Assembly: GCF_026552795.1 (NCBI RefSeq)
Contig: NZ_JANFPI010000004.1
Span: 524,133-588,132, forward strand
Length of the DNA stretch: 64,000 nucleotides
Direction: 5' to 3'
From: Ectorhizobium quercum
Lineage (GTDB): Bacteria > Pseudomonadota > Alphaproteobacteria > Rhizobiales > Rhizobiaceae
Shown: positions 16,321-24,360 of the stretch, one piece after another
How positions within the stretch are numbered: position 1 is the first letter of the stretch
Layout of the letters: each line of letters opens with the position of its first letter
The notes under the pieces: generated by a model
Seen by the model: only the letters and a program-made list of their open reading frames with translations
The model's database searches: none
Told to the model about the DNA's origin: nothing
Position numbers and translations under genes: made by a program

Positions 16321-17160
16321 TCAGCGCTTGATATCGAAGCTGACGGGAACGGTGACGAAACGGTTGACGCCCGGCGGCGGTCTGGGGAGGGGTGCTGCGC
16401 GCCGAACGAGGCTCAGCACTTCCTCGTCGAGTTCCGCGACGCCGGAGGATTGCGCCAGTTCCGGAAACGTCACCGCGCCATCGGGCTCGACCACGAAACG
16501 GACATGGACGACGCCTTCCTGCCGTCGGGAAAGCGCCCGTGACGGATAGCGCTTGCGCCGTTCCAGATGGGAGAGCAGCCGGGCCTGCCAGCGCTCCTCG
16601 GCCTGCGCGGTGCGCTGCGAGCCGCGCACGGTCTGGGCCGCCATCGCCAGTTCCGCCGCGCCGGGGGCTTTCAGCGTCTCGCCGGTCTCGGCATCCGGCG
16701 GCGGATCGTCCGCCAGCCCGCGCGCCTCCGCCGGCTCGCGCTTGTCGGGCTTGAGTTCCGCGGTCTTGCGCTCTTCCGGTTTCGGACGGCGCAGCGGAAC
16801 GGGAATACTGTCGGGTGCCGGCATCATTTCCTCGGCAACGACGGCCTCTTCGGGCTGGATCTCTTCCGGCTCCTTCGCCTCGGATTCGTCCGGCGCGGCA
16901 TCGGTTTTGGCCGGCGCGTCCGGCTCTCCCGCTTGCACCTCCTGACGGATCTCGTCCCGAATCGCCGGTTCGGGCACGAACTCGACCATGATCGCCATCG
17001 GCTGCGGTTCGGCCACGGGAGGTGCCGTCGTCGCCAGCACCGCGGCGGCCCAGCCGATACCGTGCAGGGCAAGGGATGCGGCGACGGCGGAAAGGCGCGG
17101 CAACGCTGTGCCGCCATGTCCAGCGCGACGATCGCCCATCTTTCCCGCCGCCGGTGCCAT
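16321..17160 (-). CDS. TonB-family energy transducer
   Basis: A 279-residue inner-membrane-anchored periplasmic protein. Residues 21-43 form the single transmembrane anchor (LSAVAASLALHGIGWAAAVL). A long Pro/Glu/Lys-rich spacer follows (EPEPAIRD, EAKEPEEIQPEE, RRPKPEERK). The last 85 residues are a TonB C-terminal domain (YPSRALSRRQEGVVHVRFVV, then PLPRPPPGVNRFVTVPVSFDIKR). It couples the proton gradient to outer-membrane receptors for siderophores, haem or similar ligands. No exbB/exbD or receptor is adjacent. I start at ATG 17160, five bases after AAGGA; a longer frame exists upstream but covers the promoter. Confidence 0.87.
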   Translation of the reverse strand: MAPAAGKMGDRRAGHGGTALPRLSAVAASLALHGIGWAAAVLATTAPPVAEPQPMAIMVEFVPEPAIRDEIRQEVQAGEPDAPAKTDAAPDESEAKEPEEIQPEEAVVAEEMMPAPDSIPVPLRRPKPEERKTAELKPDKREPAEARGLADDPPPDAETGETLKAPGAAELAMAAQTVRGSQRTAQAEERWQARLLSHLERRKRYPSRALSRRQEGVVHVRFVVEPDGAVTFPELAQSSGVAELDEEVLSLVRRAAPLPRPPPGVNRFVTVPVSFDIKR

Positions 17161-17197
17161 GATGTCCTTAAGGGAGCCGATCTCCCGACCGGCGCGG

Positions 17198-17226
17198 ACA
17201 TTATTTAACATGATGATTGGAGTCAA
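17198..17226 (-). promoter_or_regulatory. Promoter of the TonB-family gene
   Basis: On the minus strand TTGACT (17221-17226), a 17-base spacer, TAATGT (17198-17203). This is a near-consensus sigma-70 promoter with its start about 30 bases before the gene. The spacer is AT-rich (CATCATGTTAAA) and could hold an iron-responsive site, but I see no clear consensus box. Confidence 0.6.
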
Positions 17227-17253
17227 CTTTTGACGGTTGACCCCGGGAATGGC

Positions 17254-18153
17254 CTATTCCGGGATGTGGAAGGCGCGGCGGAAATAGGAGCGGAAGGCGG
17301 TGACGGCCGGCGAAGGTTCCAGATTCTTTCGCCAGGCAAGGCCGACGTCCATCGACGGAACGGGATCGCTGAGCGTGACCGTTTCGACGCGCCGCCCTTC
17401 CAGCGACCACGGCCGATGGACCATGTCGGAAAGGATGGCGACGCCCTGGCCGTTCCCGACCATCGAGCGCACCGCCTCGACGGACGAGGTGCGCAGGATC
17501 GTCCGGGGCTGGTAAGGCGTCTGGCTCCAGTATTTCAGCGAGGTGTGCGAGGCTTCGTCGACCGTCAGCATGATATAGGGCTCCTCCGAAACCTCGCGCA
17601 GCCCGATGGCTCCGGACGACAGAAGCCGGTGGCGGGCGGGCAGCCACAGCCGCCGCTGCGAGCTGAGCAGCTTTTCCGCGTCGAGGCCGGGATTGAGCAC
17701 GTTGGAGGTGAGCAGGACGGCGATATCGTAGCGGTTCGTCAGCAGTCCTTCCTCGATGGACTCGCGGTTGAGTTCGAAAAGCTGGATGTCCAGTCCCGGA
17801 AACTGCCGGTTGAGCCGCGTCATGTGGTAAGGCAGGAAGTAGCCGATCACGGTATAGGTCGCGGCGACCGTCAGGCGGCCCCTGACCTCCGCCGTCACCT
17901 GGCTCAATTGCTGCGCCTCGGCCACCTTGGCCATGATCTCGTAGGCGTGCAGCAGAAACTGCCGGCCCGTCACCGTCATTTCCATGCCGTGCGGCGTCCG
18001 CTCGAACAGCGGCGCGCCCACCGTCGCCTCCAGATCGCGGATCGCCGTCGTCACCGCCGATTGCGAGATCGACAGGTTGACGGCGGCCTGCGACACCTGA
18101 CCAGCCTCCGCGGTGGCGATGAAATAACGGATCTGCTTCAGGCTGAGCGACAT
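17254..18153 (-). CDS. LysR-family regulator of the 5-oxoprolinase operon
   Basis: A 299-residue LysR-type transcription factor. The N-terminal helix-turn-helix (residues 3-62) is classic (LKQIRYFIATAEAGQVSQAAVNLSISQSAVTTAIRDLE in three blocks). The effector domain follows, with AATYTVIGYFLP, the LFELNRESIEEGLLTNRYDIAVLL strand and a terminal RSYFRRAF. It is divergent from pxpA with a 230-base AT-rich gap that holds a very good LysR-type box at 18299-18323. Regulation of the pxp operon in response to 5-oxoproline or a related lactam is the simplest reading (inference). Confidence 0.92.
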   Translation of the reverse strand: MSLSLKQIRYFIATAEAGQVSQAAVNLSISQSAVTTAIRDLEATVGAPLFERTPHGMEMTVTGRQFLLHAYEIMAKVAEAQQLSQVTAEVRGRLTVAATYTVIGYFLPYHMTRLNRQFPGLDIQLFELNRESIEEGLLTNRYDIAVLLTSNVLNPGLDAEKLLSSQRRLWLPARHRLLSSGAIGLREVSEEPYIMLTVDEASHTSLKYWSQTPYQPRTILRTSSVEAVRSMVGNGQGVAILSDMVHRPWSLEGRRVETVTLSDPVPSMDVGLAWRKNLEPSPAVTAFRSYFRRAFHIPE

Positions 18154-18170
18154 ATCTCTTTTTCAGATAT
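18152..18170. promoter_or_regulatory. Inverted repeat at the LysR start codon
   Basis: ATATCT-N7-AGATAT, perfect 6-base arms overlapping the LysR start. It includes TTTTTCAGATA, a motif repeated at 18299-18309 inside the LysR-type box, so it could be an autoregulatory half-site. Confidence 0.4.
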
Positions 18171-18298
18171 CGTGTTTCTGTTTTCTCGATCAAGGAGGGC
18201 CAACAGCGGCCGTTCTCCGGCCAAACGGCGGAAAAATGCACCTATATCGTTGAAATTCCCCGATCGTTCCCCGTTCACGCTTTCAAACGTGCGTTCTG

Positions 18299-18323
18299 TT
18301 TTTCAGATAATAAATATGAAAAA
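18299..18323. promoter_or_regulatory. LysR-type binding box (TTTTTCA-N11-TGAAAAA)
   Basis: Two perfect 7-base inverted arms around exactly 11 bases, which fits the LysR T-N11-A rule. It lies about midway in the LysR/pxpA divergent gap, 61 bases before the pxpA start. A second inverted repeat, GAATTT-N3-AAATTC, follows at 18327-18341. Confidence 0.65.
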
Positions 18324-18383
18324 ATAGAATTTTTCAAATTCGTTTTTTGTGACTAGCGTTTTTTTGACAAAAGGACGTGCAAT

Positions 18384-19205
18384 TTGAATGGTTGCATAAA
18401 ATATAGTCACAACATGGAAAAACCTGTGCATCTCGACGCCGTGGACATCAATTGCGACATGGGCGAGGCCTTTGGGTGCTGGCGGATCGGCGACACCGAC
18501 GATGCCAGCCTGATGGGCCTCATCAGTTCCGCCAACATCGCCGCCGGCTTCCATGCCGGCGATCCCAACCTGATGGACCGCACGGTCCGCCTTGCCGTGG
18601 AGCACGGGGTCGGCGTCGGGGCGCATCCGGGCTATAACGACCTTCAGGGCTTCGGCCGGCGGCGCATCGATGCGACGCCGCTGGAACTCGTCAACGACAT
18701 CGCCTATCAGGTCGGCGCCCTGCGCGAATTCGCCCGCCGCCACGGCGCGACGCTCCAGCACGTCAAGCCGCACGGCGCGCTCTACATGGAAATGGCGATT
18801 GATCCGGAATTCGCCCGCCAGTTCATTGCCTATATGCGGGTCGCGGCCCCCAGTGTCTTCGTGTTCTGCATGGCGGGTTCGGCCACCGAACGCGCGGCGA
18901 GGGAGGCGGGCCAGCCGATGATCCGCGAGTTCTACGCCGACCGGGACTATGCCGACAACGGCTCGATCGTCTTCACCCGCGATGTCGGGCGGCCCGACCC
19001 GGCCGTGATCGCCCGCAAGGTGGTCAGGGCCTGCACGCAAGGCACGGTCACGACGGTCAGCGGCCGGGAGGTCGCGGTGCCGTTCGAATCGATCTGCTTC
19101 CATTCCGACACGCTGGGGGCGTTCGATATCGTCCGCCACATGCGCGAGGCGCTGAAGGCGGAAGGCATCCGCATCGCGCCCGTTTCCGAAATCGTCAAGG
19201 CTTGA
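18384..19205 (+). CDS. pxpA: 5-oxoprolinase subunit A (PxpA, LamB/YcsF family)
   Basis: A 273-residue subunit of the prokaryotic ATP-dependent 5-oxoprolinase, which opens pyroglutamate to glutamate together with PxpB and PxpC. The family blocks are intact: [43 protein letters not shown], and [10 protein letters not shown] near the C-terminus. The start I chose is a TTG at 18384 with an AAGGA site 8 bases upstream. An ATG ten codons later (18414) is the alternative, but it has no ribosome site. It is the first gene of pxpA-BCCP-BC-pxpB-pxpC. Deacetylase-like beta/alpha-barrel enzymes of this family can also serve other lactams, so the substrate could differ. Confidence 0.9.
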   Translation: MNGCIKYSHNMEKPVHLDAVDINCDMGEAFGCWRIGDTDDASLMGLISSANIAAGFHAGDPNLMDRTVRLAVEHGVGVGAHPGYNDLQGFGRRRIDATPLELVNDIAYQVGALREFARRHGATLQHVKPHGALYMEMAIDPEFARQFIAYMRVAAPSVFVFCMAGSATERAAREAGQPMIREFYADRDYADNGSIVFTRDVGRPDPAVIARKVVRACTQGTVTTVSGREVAVPFESICFHSDTLGAFDIVRHMREALKAEGIRIAPVSEIVKA

Positions 19206-19220
19206 AAAGCGGAGAATGAC

Positions 19221-19463
19221 ATGAGCAAGCTGGAGATCAGATCACCCCTTCCCGGGACGTTCTACCGCAAACCGTCGCCGGAGGCCGCGCCCTTCAAGGC
19301 GGATGGCGATGCGGTCGCCGCCGCCGATCCGGTCGGTCTCATCGAGGTGATGAAGACCTTCCACGAGGTTCCGGCGGGTGTCGAGGGCGGCAATATCGTC
19401 TTCCTCGTCGAGGATGCCGAGCCGATCATGGCGGGGCAGGTGATCGCAGAGGTCGAGGCATGA
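19221..19463 (+). CDS. Stand-alone biotinyl carrier domain (BCCP-like)
   Basis: An 80-residue protein that is little more than one biotinyl domain: RSPLPGTFYRKPSP at the start, the biotinylation site in LIEVMKTFHEV (Lys45), and a closing AEPIMAGQVIAEVEA hairpin. It lacks the Pro/Ala-rich N-terminal half of housekeeping AccB (about 150 residues). It would carry carboxybiotin between the biotin carboxylase encoded next (overlap ATGA) and the PxpB/PxpC carboxyltransferase-like pair. Its position inside the pxp operon argues against a role in fatty-acid synthesis. Confidence 0.9.
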   Translation: MSKLEIRSPLPGTFYRKPSPEAAPFKADGDAVAAADPVGLIEVMKTFHEVPAGVEGGNIVFLVEDAEPIMAGQVIAEVEA

Positions 19464-20845
19464 CCATCCGCTCGCTGCTCGTCGCCAACCGGGGGGAGAT
19501 CGCCGTCCGCATCGTCCAGGCGGCCAGGGCGCTCGGCATCCGCACGGTGCAGGCCCATTCCGCCGCCGACCGCGACATGCTGGCGGTGAAGTTGGCCGAT
19601 GCGGCCGTCGAGATCGGCCCGCCCTCGGCGATGAAGTCCTACCTCAACATCGACGCCGTATTGAAGGCGGCGCTGGAGGCCGGTGTCGACGCCGTTCATC
19701 CCGGCTACGGTTTCCTGTCCGAAAACGCCGCCTTTGCGGAAGCGGTCGAAAAGGCCGGGCTGGTCTTCATCGGCCCGAGTGCAGAGGCAATCCGCCTGCT
19801 CGGCGACAAGGTGGAGGCGCGCAAGGTGGCCCAGCGCGCCGGCGTGCCGACCGTTCCGGGCAGCGACGGCCGGGTCGAAAGCCTCGATGCGGCCCGCGCG
19901 CTGGTCGAGAGCATCGGCTTTCCGGTGATGATCAAGGCGGCGGCCGGCGGCGGCGGGCGCGGTATCCGCATCGCGGAGACGATGGAGGATTTCGAGCGCC
20001 ATTTCCCGCAGGCATCGGCGGAAGCGCTGGCCGCCTTCGGCGACGGCGGCCTTTATCTGGAAAAGGTCATCGCGCGTGCCCGCCATGTCGAGGTGCAGAT
20101 CCTCGGCGACGGTAAGGACGCCATCCATTGCTTCGAACGCGAATGCTCGCTCCAGCGCCGCCGCCAGAAGGTGTGGGAGGAAGCGCCGTCGCAAGCCCTG
20201 AGCGAGGCGGTGCGCAAGGCGCTCTGCGACAGCGCCGTGGCGCTGGCCCGCGAGGTCGGCTATCGCGGCGCCGGCACGGTCGAATATCTCTACGACGATA
20301 TCGAGGGCCGGTTCTATTTCATCGAGGTCAACACCCGCATCCAGGTGGAGCATCCGGTAACGGAGATGATCACCGGCATCGATCTCGTGCAGGAGATGAT
20401 CCGCATCGCCGGCGGTGCGAAGCTCTCCGTCCGGCAGGAGGACGTGAAGGTTCGCGGCCACGCCATCGAATGCCGCATCAACGCCGAGGACCCGGCGAAG
20501 GGCTTCATGCCGGCCCCCGGCACCGTGACCCGGCTCATCGTTCCCGAGGGCGAGGGCATCCGTTTCGATACGATGCTCTACGAGGGCTACACCGTTCCGC
20601 CCTTCTACGATTCCCTGCTCGGCAAGCTGATCGTCCATGCCGAAACGCGCGAGGCCTGCCTCGCCCGGCTGGGGCAAGCGCTCGACGGCCTCGTCATCGA
20701 GGGTCTCGCCACGACCATACCGCTGCATGCGGCGCTGGCGCGCGACGCCGCCGTCGCCGGCGGCGCGGTCCATACCCGGTTTCTGGAACAATGGCTGGAA
20801 ACGGGGCTTTCCACGCCGCCCGCGACACTCAAGGAGATTGCCTGA
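19460..20845 (+). CDS. Biotin carboxylase subunit (AccC-like) of the pxp operon
   Basis: A 461-residue ATP-grasp enzyme that carboxylates biotin with bicarbonate and ATP. It shows the N-terminal SLLVANRGEIAVRIVQAAR block, the glycine-rich ATP loop KAAAGGGGRGIRIAE, the VEVQILGDG strand, the metal-site FIEVNTRIQVEHPVTEMITG, and the C-terminal HAIECRINAEDP. One oddity stands out: the strongly conserved RRHQK segment reads RRRQK (ECSLQRRRQKVWEEAP), so an active-site histidine is replaced by arginine. It overlaps both neighbours by a few bases (ATGA and TGATG), so it is fully embedded in the operon. The expected partners are the 80-residue carrier and PxpB/PxpC. Confidence 0.9.
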   Translation: MTIRSLLVANRGEIAVRIVQAARALGIRTVQAHSAADRDMLAVKLADAAVEIGPPSAMKSYLNIDAVLKAALEAGVDAVHPGYGFLSENAAFAEAVEKAGLVFIGPSAEAIRLLGDKVEARKVAQRAGVPTVPGSDGRVESLDAARALVESIGFPVMIKAAAGGGGRGIRIAETMEDFERHFPQASAEALAAFGDGGLYLEKVIARARHVEVQILGDGKDAIHCFERECSLQRRRQKVWEEAPSQALSEAVRKALCDSAVALAREVGYRGAGTVEYLYDDIEGRFYFIEVNTRIQVEHPVTEMITGIDLVQEMIRIAGGAKLSVRQEDVKVRGHAIECRINAEDPAKGFMPAPGTVTRLIVPEGEGIRFDTMLYEGYTVPPFYDSLLGKLIVHAETREACLARLGQALDGLVIEGLATTIPLHAALARDAAVAGGAVHTRFLEQWLETGLSTPPATLKEIA

Positions 20846-21720
20846 TGGTCATGCGCTATTCGTTCGGAGGCGATGAGCACCTGTTCGTCGAATGCAGCGA
20901 GGAGATGTCGCTGGAGGCTTTCTTCACCTCGCTTTCGGTGACGAACGGCATCCGTGAGGCGAAGATCAAGGGCGTGACCGAGATCTGCCCGGCCAATGCC
21001 TCCTTCCAGGTCAGGTTCGACCCCGACGTCATCCATCCCGACGATCTTCTGAAGGAAGTGAAGGCCGTCGCCGAGGTTGCCGCGGGCGGCGAGCCGGTGA
21101 TCTCCACCCGCATCGTCGAAATCCCGGTGTTCTACGACGACCCGTGGACCCATGAGACGCTGATGCGCTTTCGCGAGCGCCATCAGGACCCGGGTAGCAC
21201 CGATCTGGAATATGCGGCGCAGATCAACGGCTATTCTTCCGTCGCCAGCTTCATCAAGGCGCATTCCGGTTCGCCGTGGTTCGTCTCGATGGTCGGCTTC
21301 GTCTCGGGCCTGCCCTTCATGTACCAGATGGTCGAGCGCCAGCGGCAGATCGAGGTGCCGAAATACCTGCGCCCGCGCACGGATACGCCCCGGCTCACCG
21401 TCGGCCACGGCGGCTGCTTCGGCTGCATCTATTCGGTGCGCGGCGCGGGCGGCTACCAGATGTTCGGCATCACGCCGATGCCGATCTACGACCCGACGCA
21501 GAAGACCGGCCATCTCAAGGATTTCATGGTGTTCTTCCGTCCCGGCGACATCGTGAAGTTCAAGCCGGTCGATCGCGACGGCTACGCCCGGGCGGTCGAG
21601 GCGGTGGACAAGGGCGATTTTTCGCCGCCCATCCGCCCGGTGAAATTCGATCTTCGGGAATTCCAGAGTGATATCGACGGTTACAACGCCAGACTGGAGG
21701 GTGTGCTCGATGGCCATTAA
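20845..21720 (+). CDS. pxpB: 5-oxoprolinase subunit B (PxpB/KipI family)
   Basis: A 291-residue protein of the KipI/allophanate hydrolase subunit 1 family (carboxyltransferase C/D fold). It has the N-terminal ferredoxin-like region and the central IPVFYDDPWTHE. The active-face segments follow: SSVASFIKAHSGSPWFVSMVGFVSGLPFMYQM in blocks, then YLRPRTDTPRLTVGHGGCFGCIYS. With PxpC it forms the nucleotide-using or carboxyltransferase half of the oxoprolinase. The start at 20845 overlaps the biotin carboxylase stop. It is longer than the usual PxpB (about 210-240 residues) because of an N-terminal extension of some 70 residues; this extension is not a second known domain I recognise. Confidence 0.88.
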   Translation: MVMRYSFGGDEHLFVECSEEMSLEAFFTSLSVTNGIREAKIKGVTEICPANASFQVRFDPDVIHPDDLLKEVKAVAEVAAGGEPVISTRIVEIPVFYDDPWTHETLMRFRERHQDPGSTDLEYAAQINGYSSVASFIKAHSGSPWFVSMVGFVSGLPFMYQMVERQRQIEVPKYLRPRTDTPRLTVGHGGCFGCIYSVRGAGGYQMFGITPMPIYDPTQKTGHLKDFMVFFRPGDIVKFKPVDRDGYARAVEAVDKGDFSPPIRPVKFDLREFQSDIDGYNARLEGVLDGH

Positions 21721-22678
21721 GGTTCTTCATCCGGGACTTGCCACCACTGTGCAGGATCTCGGCCGTCCCGGCTATTTCCATCTCGGCATTCCCGAGGGCG
21801 GCGCGATGGACCGCGTGGCGCTGAAGGCCGCCAACCTGCTGGTCGGCAACGATATCGGCGCCGCCGGGCTGGAAGCGGTGTTCATGGGGCCGAAGCTCGA
21901 ATTCACCGGGGATGCCATCGTTGCCGTGACCGGCGCGGAGATGCCCGTCAAGCTTGACGGCGTCGAGCAGCCGGGCTGGACGGCCTTCAAGGTCAAGGCC
22001 GGGCAGGTCCTGAGCTTCGATTTCCTGAAGGGCGGCGCGCGCATCTATATCGCCGTTTCCGGCGGCATCGACGTGCCCGTGGCACTCGGCAGCCGCTCGA
22101 CCTATCCGATCGGCGCGCTGGGCGGGCTTAACGGCCGCGCCATCGCCGCCGGCGACGAACTGCCGGTCGGCGAGGCCGCCCCCGTGGCCGAGGGCCGGTC
22201 CGTGCCCGAAGCGCTGCGCCGCCAGCCGGGCAGACCGGCGGAACTGCGCGTCCTGCCCGGTCTCTACTGGCACCGGATCACCGAACAGGCCGGGCGCAAC
22301 TTCTTCGAGGACGAGTGGAAGGTGGCGCCCGAGGCCGACCGCATGGGCTATCGCTTCCGCGGCGGCCGGCCCATCGAGTTCAATCCGCGCGAGCAGCCGT
22401 TCGGCGCGGGCTCCGATCCCTCGAACATCGTCGATAGCTGCTATCCCTACGGCTCCATCCAGGTGCCGGGCGGCTCGGAACCCATCGTGCTCCACCGCGA
22501 CGCGGTATCGGGCGGCGGCTATTTCATGCTCGGCACGGTGATTTCCGCCGACATGGACCTGATCGGCCAATTGCAGCCGCACACGCCGGCGCGGTTCGTG
22601 CAGGTGGACATGGAAACAGCCCTTCAGGCCCGCAAGGACCGGGCGGCACTCGTCGAGCGGATCAGGGCGCTGTTCTGA
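21710..22678 (+). CDS. pxpC: 5-oxoprolinase subunit C (PxpC/KipA, biotin-dependent carboxyltransferase family)
   Basis: A 322-residue partner of PxpB. Family landmarks are the opening VLHPGLATTVQDLGRPGYFHLGIPEGGAMD, then RIYIAVSGGIDVPVALGSRSTY, and the later PYGSIQVPGGSEPIVLHRDA. Start at ATG 21710, inside the end of pxpB, with GGAGGG nine bases upstream. In stand-alone oxoprolinases this subunit works with PxpA and PxpB only. In urea carboxylase the same fold is the biotin-dependent carboxyltransferase. With a biotin carboxylase and carrier in the same operon, the latter mode is possible here. Confidence 0.9.
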   Translation: MAIKVLHPGLATTVQDLGRPGYFHLGIPEGGAMDRVALKAANLLVGNDIGAAGLEAVFMGPKLEFTGDAIVAVTGAEMPVKLDGVEQPGWTAFKVKAGQVLSFDFLKGGARIYIAVSGGIDVPVALGSRSTYPIGALGGLNGRAIAAGDELPVGEAAPVAEGRSVPEALRRQPGRPAELRVLPGLYWHRITEQAGRNFFEDEWKVAPEADRMGYRFRGGRPIEFNPREQPFGAGSDPSNIVDSCYPYGSIQVPGGSEPIVLHRDAVSGGGYFMLGTVISADMDLIGQLQPHTPARFVQVDMETALQARKDRAALVERIRALF

Positions 22679-22773
22679 CGGCAAAAAGGGGAAAGGCGAT
22701 GCGGGCAGGCATTCGGAACGGAAAAGCGGCAGAGACGGCGGAAGCCTTCGCTTTTGCGGTCGTTACCGCCCGC

Positions 22774-23787
22774 TCACTCCTCGATCACCCGGGTCAGGTA
22801 GTCCGCCGTGGCGCTCGGGCTCGGAATGATCGCCACGATCTTCATCTGCGCGATGGTGCGGTTGACCGAGGCTTCCAGATGGGTTTGCAGCATGGCGGCG
22901 GCGGCCGCGGTCGCGCCGCGCATCAGAAGTTCGACGATCAGCCGCAGTTCCGTGATGACGATCGGATCGCCCGGCAGGCCGAGCAGCCCCAGCAGCCTTT
23001 CGATGGCCGTGACGGGCAGCAGGTTATTGCGGATGAGTTCCTGAAGCTTCTCGTTCGGCGTCGCCAGAACGCAGGTGTCGATGAAACGGGACTGGATCTC
23101 GGCAAGGTCCTTGAGGAAATCCGTGTCATGCCGGCTTTCCAGAGCGCCCAGCCGGCCGAACAGGCTGACCAGCGCATCGCGGTCGATATGGGAGGCGGAG
23201 GCGATGAGCGCCTGCGGCTCGAGAATGCCGCGCAGGACGAAATGGTCCTTGACGGTCTGGGCGGTCAGCGGCCCGGCGATCCAGTGGGAGGAGGCGTTCT
23301 TGCGCACCAGCCCACGCTCGCGCAGCCGCGCCAGCACGTCGCGCACCACCGTGCGGCTGACGTTGAAATGCTCGGCCAACTCCGACTCGATGATGCGGTA
23401 CTGGCCGAAGACGACGCAGCCGGCGACGTCGCGCTCGACCGTGTTGTAGATGCGCTCCCAGGAGGCGCGGTTCTGGAGCGCCTCGTCGGCATGCTGCGGA
23501 ATGATGAGGCCGAGCGTCTTGATGTCGGTGCGGTTGGGTTCGAGCGCCTCCTCGCCGGAGCCGACCAGATAGCCGCGGCCCTTGAAGCGGTGGACCAGCC
23601 CTTCCGCCTCCAGCGTCTGCAAGGCGCGCTGCACCGGCGCGCGCGAGGTCTGGAGGATTTCGGCGATCGGGCCTTCGAGAAGCACCAGCCCGGGCGGCAG
23701 GATGCCCTCGGCGATGTTCGTGCGTAGCACATCCTCGGCGATCTCGTACCGGCGTTGTGCGTTTTGTCCCTTGCGGTTTTCGGTCAT
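22774..23787 (-). CDS. GntR-family regulator with two winged-helix domains and an FCD domain
   Basis: A 337-residue regulator, about 100 residues longer than an ordinary FCD-GntR. Residues 12-76 form one GntR winged helix (LQTSRAPVQRALQTLEAEGLV). Residues 108-172 form a second (FNVSRTVVRDVLARLRERGLV). Residues 182-320 form the FCD ligand domain (LRGILEPQALIAS onward). Each half has the helix-turn-helix and wing pattern, so the duplication is in one reading frame and not an artefact of a shift. It is divergent from the 24361-36349 transport operon; similar sites near both promoters suggest it controls both. A dimer would present four DNA-reading heads. Confidence 0.9.
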   Translation of the reverse strand: MTENRKGQNAQRRYEIAEDVLRTNIAEGILPPGLVLLEGPIAEILQTSRAPVQRALQTLEAEGLVHRFKGRGYLVGSGEEALEPNRTDIKTLGLIIPQHADEALQNRASWERIYNTVERDVAGCVVFGQYRIIESELAEHFNVSRTVVRDVLARLRERGLVRKNASSHWIAGPLTAQTVKDHFVLRGILEPQALIASASHIDRDALVSLFGRLGALESRHDTDFLKDLAEIQSRFIDTCVLATPNEKLQELIRNNLLPVTAIERLLGLLGLPGDPIVITELRLIVELLMRGATAAAAAMLQTHLEASVNRTIAQMKIVAIIPSPSATADYLTRVIEE

Positions 23788-23872
23788 GAACCCGGAGAAC
23801 CCTCATGATGGAGCGATAGACCAGTGCGATCTGTTTACGGCATTTCCCTCGCGATGCGCCAGATTGATATAA

Positions 23873-23892
23873 AATGATTTTTGAATACAAAA
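23873..23892. promoter_or_regulatory. Candidate operator for the double-headed GntR (site 1)
   Basis: AATGATTTTTG followed by AATACAAAA, 86 bases upstream of the GntR start. The reverse complement of 24142-24161 matches it in at least 15 of 20 positions. The 573-base gap between the two genes holds these two sites and otherwise nothing I can identify. Confidence 0.5.
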
Positions 23893-24141
23893 TGTGATTT
23901 TTAATCGCATGTCGCGAGGATCGAATGCGCCGGAAATCGGAGCGGACAAAGCGGGACGCTTTTGCCGCACGGCCTGCCCTGCGCCGCCGAAAGGCGCCAG
24001 ACATGCCCGTGTTCGCCTTGTTTTCCGGCGTTGTCGGGCGGCACCGGAGAGGCTGTCGGCATTGATATCCATGCGGATTCTCCTTTTCGTCATCTCCGCC
24101 ATAGGGCTTTGGTTGAATCGGGCGCAAATTCATAAAAAGCG

Positions 24142-24161
24142 TATTGCATACAAAAATCATT
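24142..24161. promoter_or_regulatory. Candidate operator for the double-headed GntR (site 2)
   Basis: TATTGCATACAAAAATCATT; the inverse of site 1 with the shared core AATGATTTTTG-N-AT-N-CAA. It lies about 200 bases before the first gene of the transport operon and could cover its promoter. Confidence 0.5.
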
Positions 24162-24360
24162 AGTGCCATACTTCATGCAACGATCGCGCCGGACAAGAAG
24201 CGCGGCGAGGTGGATAATCTGAACGCCACGGAACAGTCCTGATCCCGATGCGCCGCACCCCGGCGCAAGCGCTTCCGCGCGTCCCGAAAGATGCCTTTCG
24301 CATCCCGGGAGCGTATCGGCGAACGGACAGCCGTGCGCCCTGAAAACCGGCGGAGAAACA

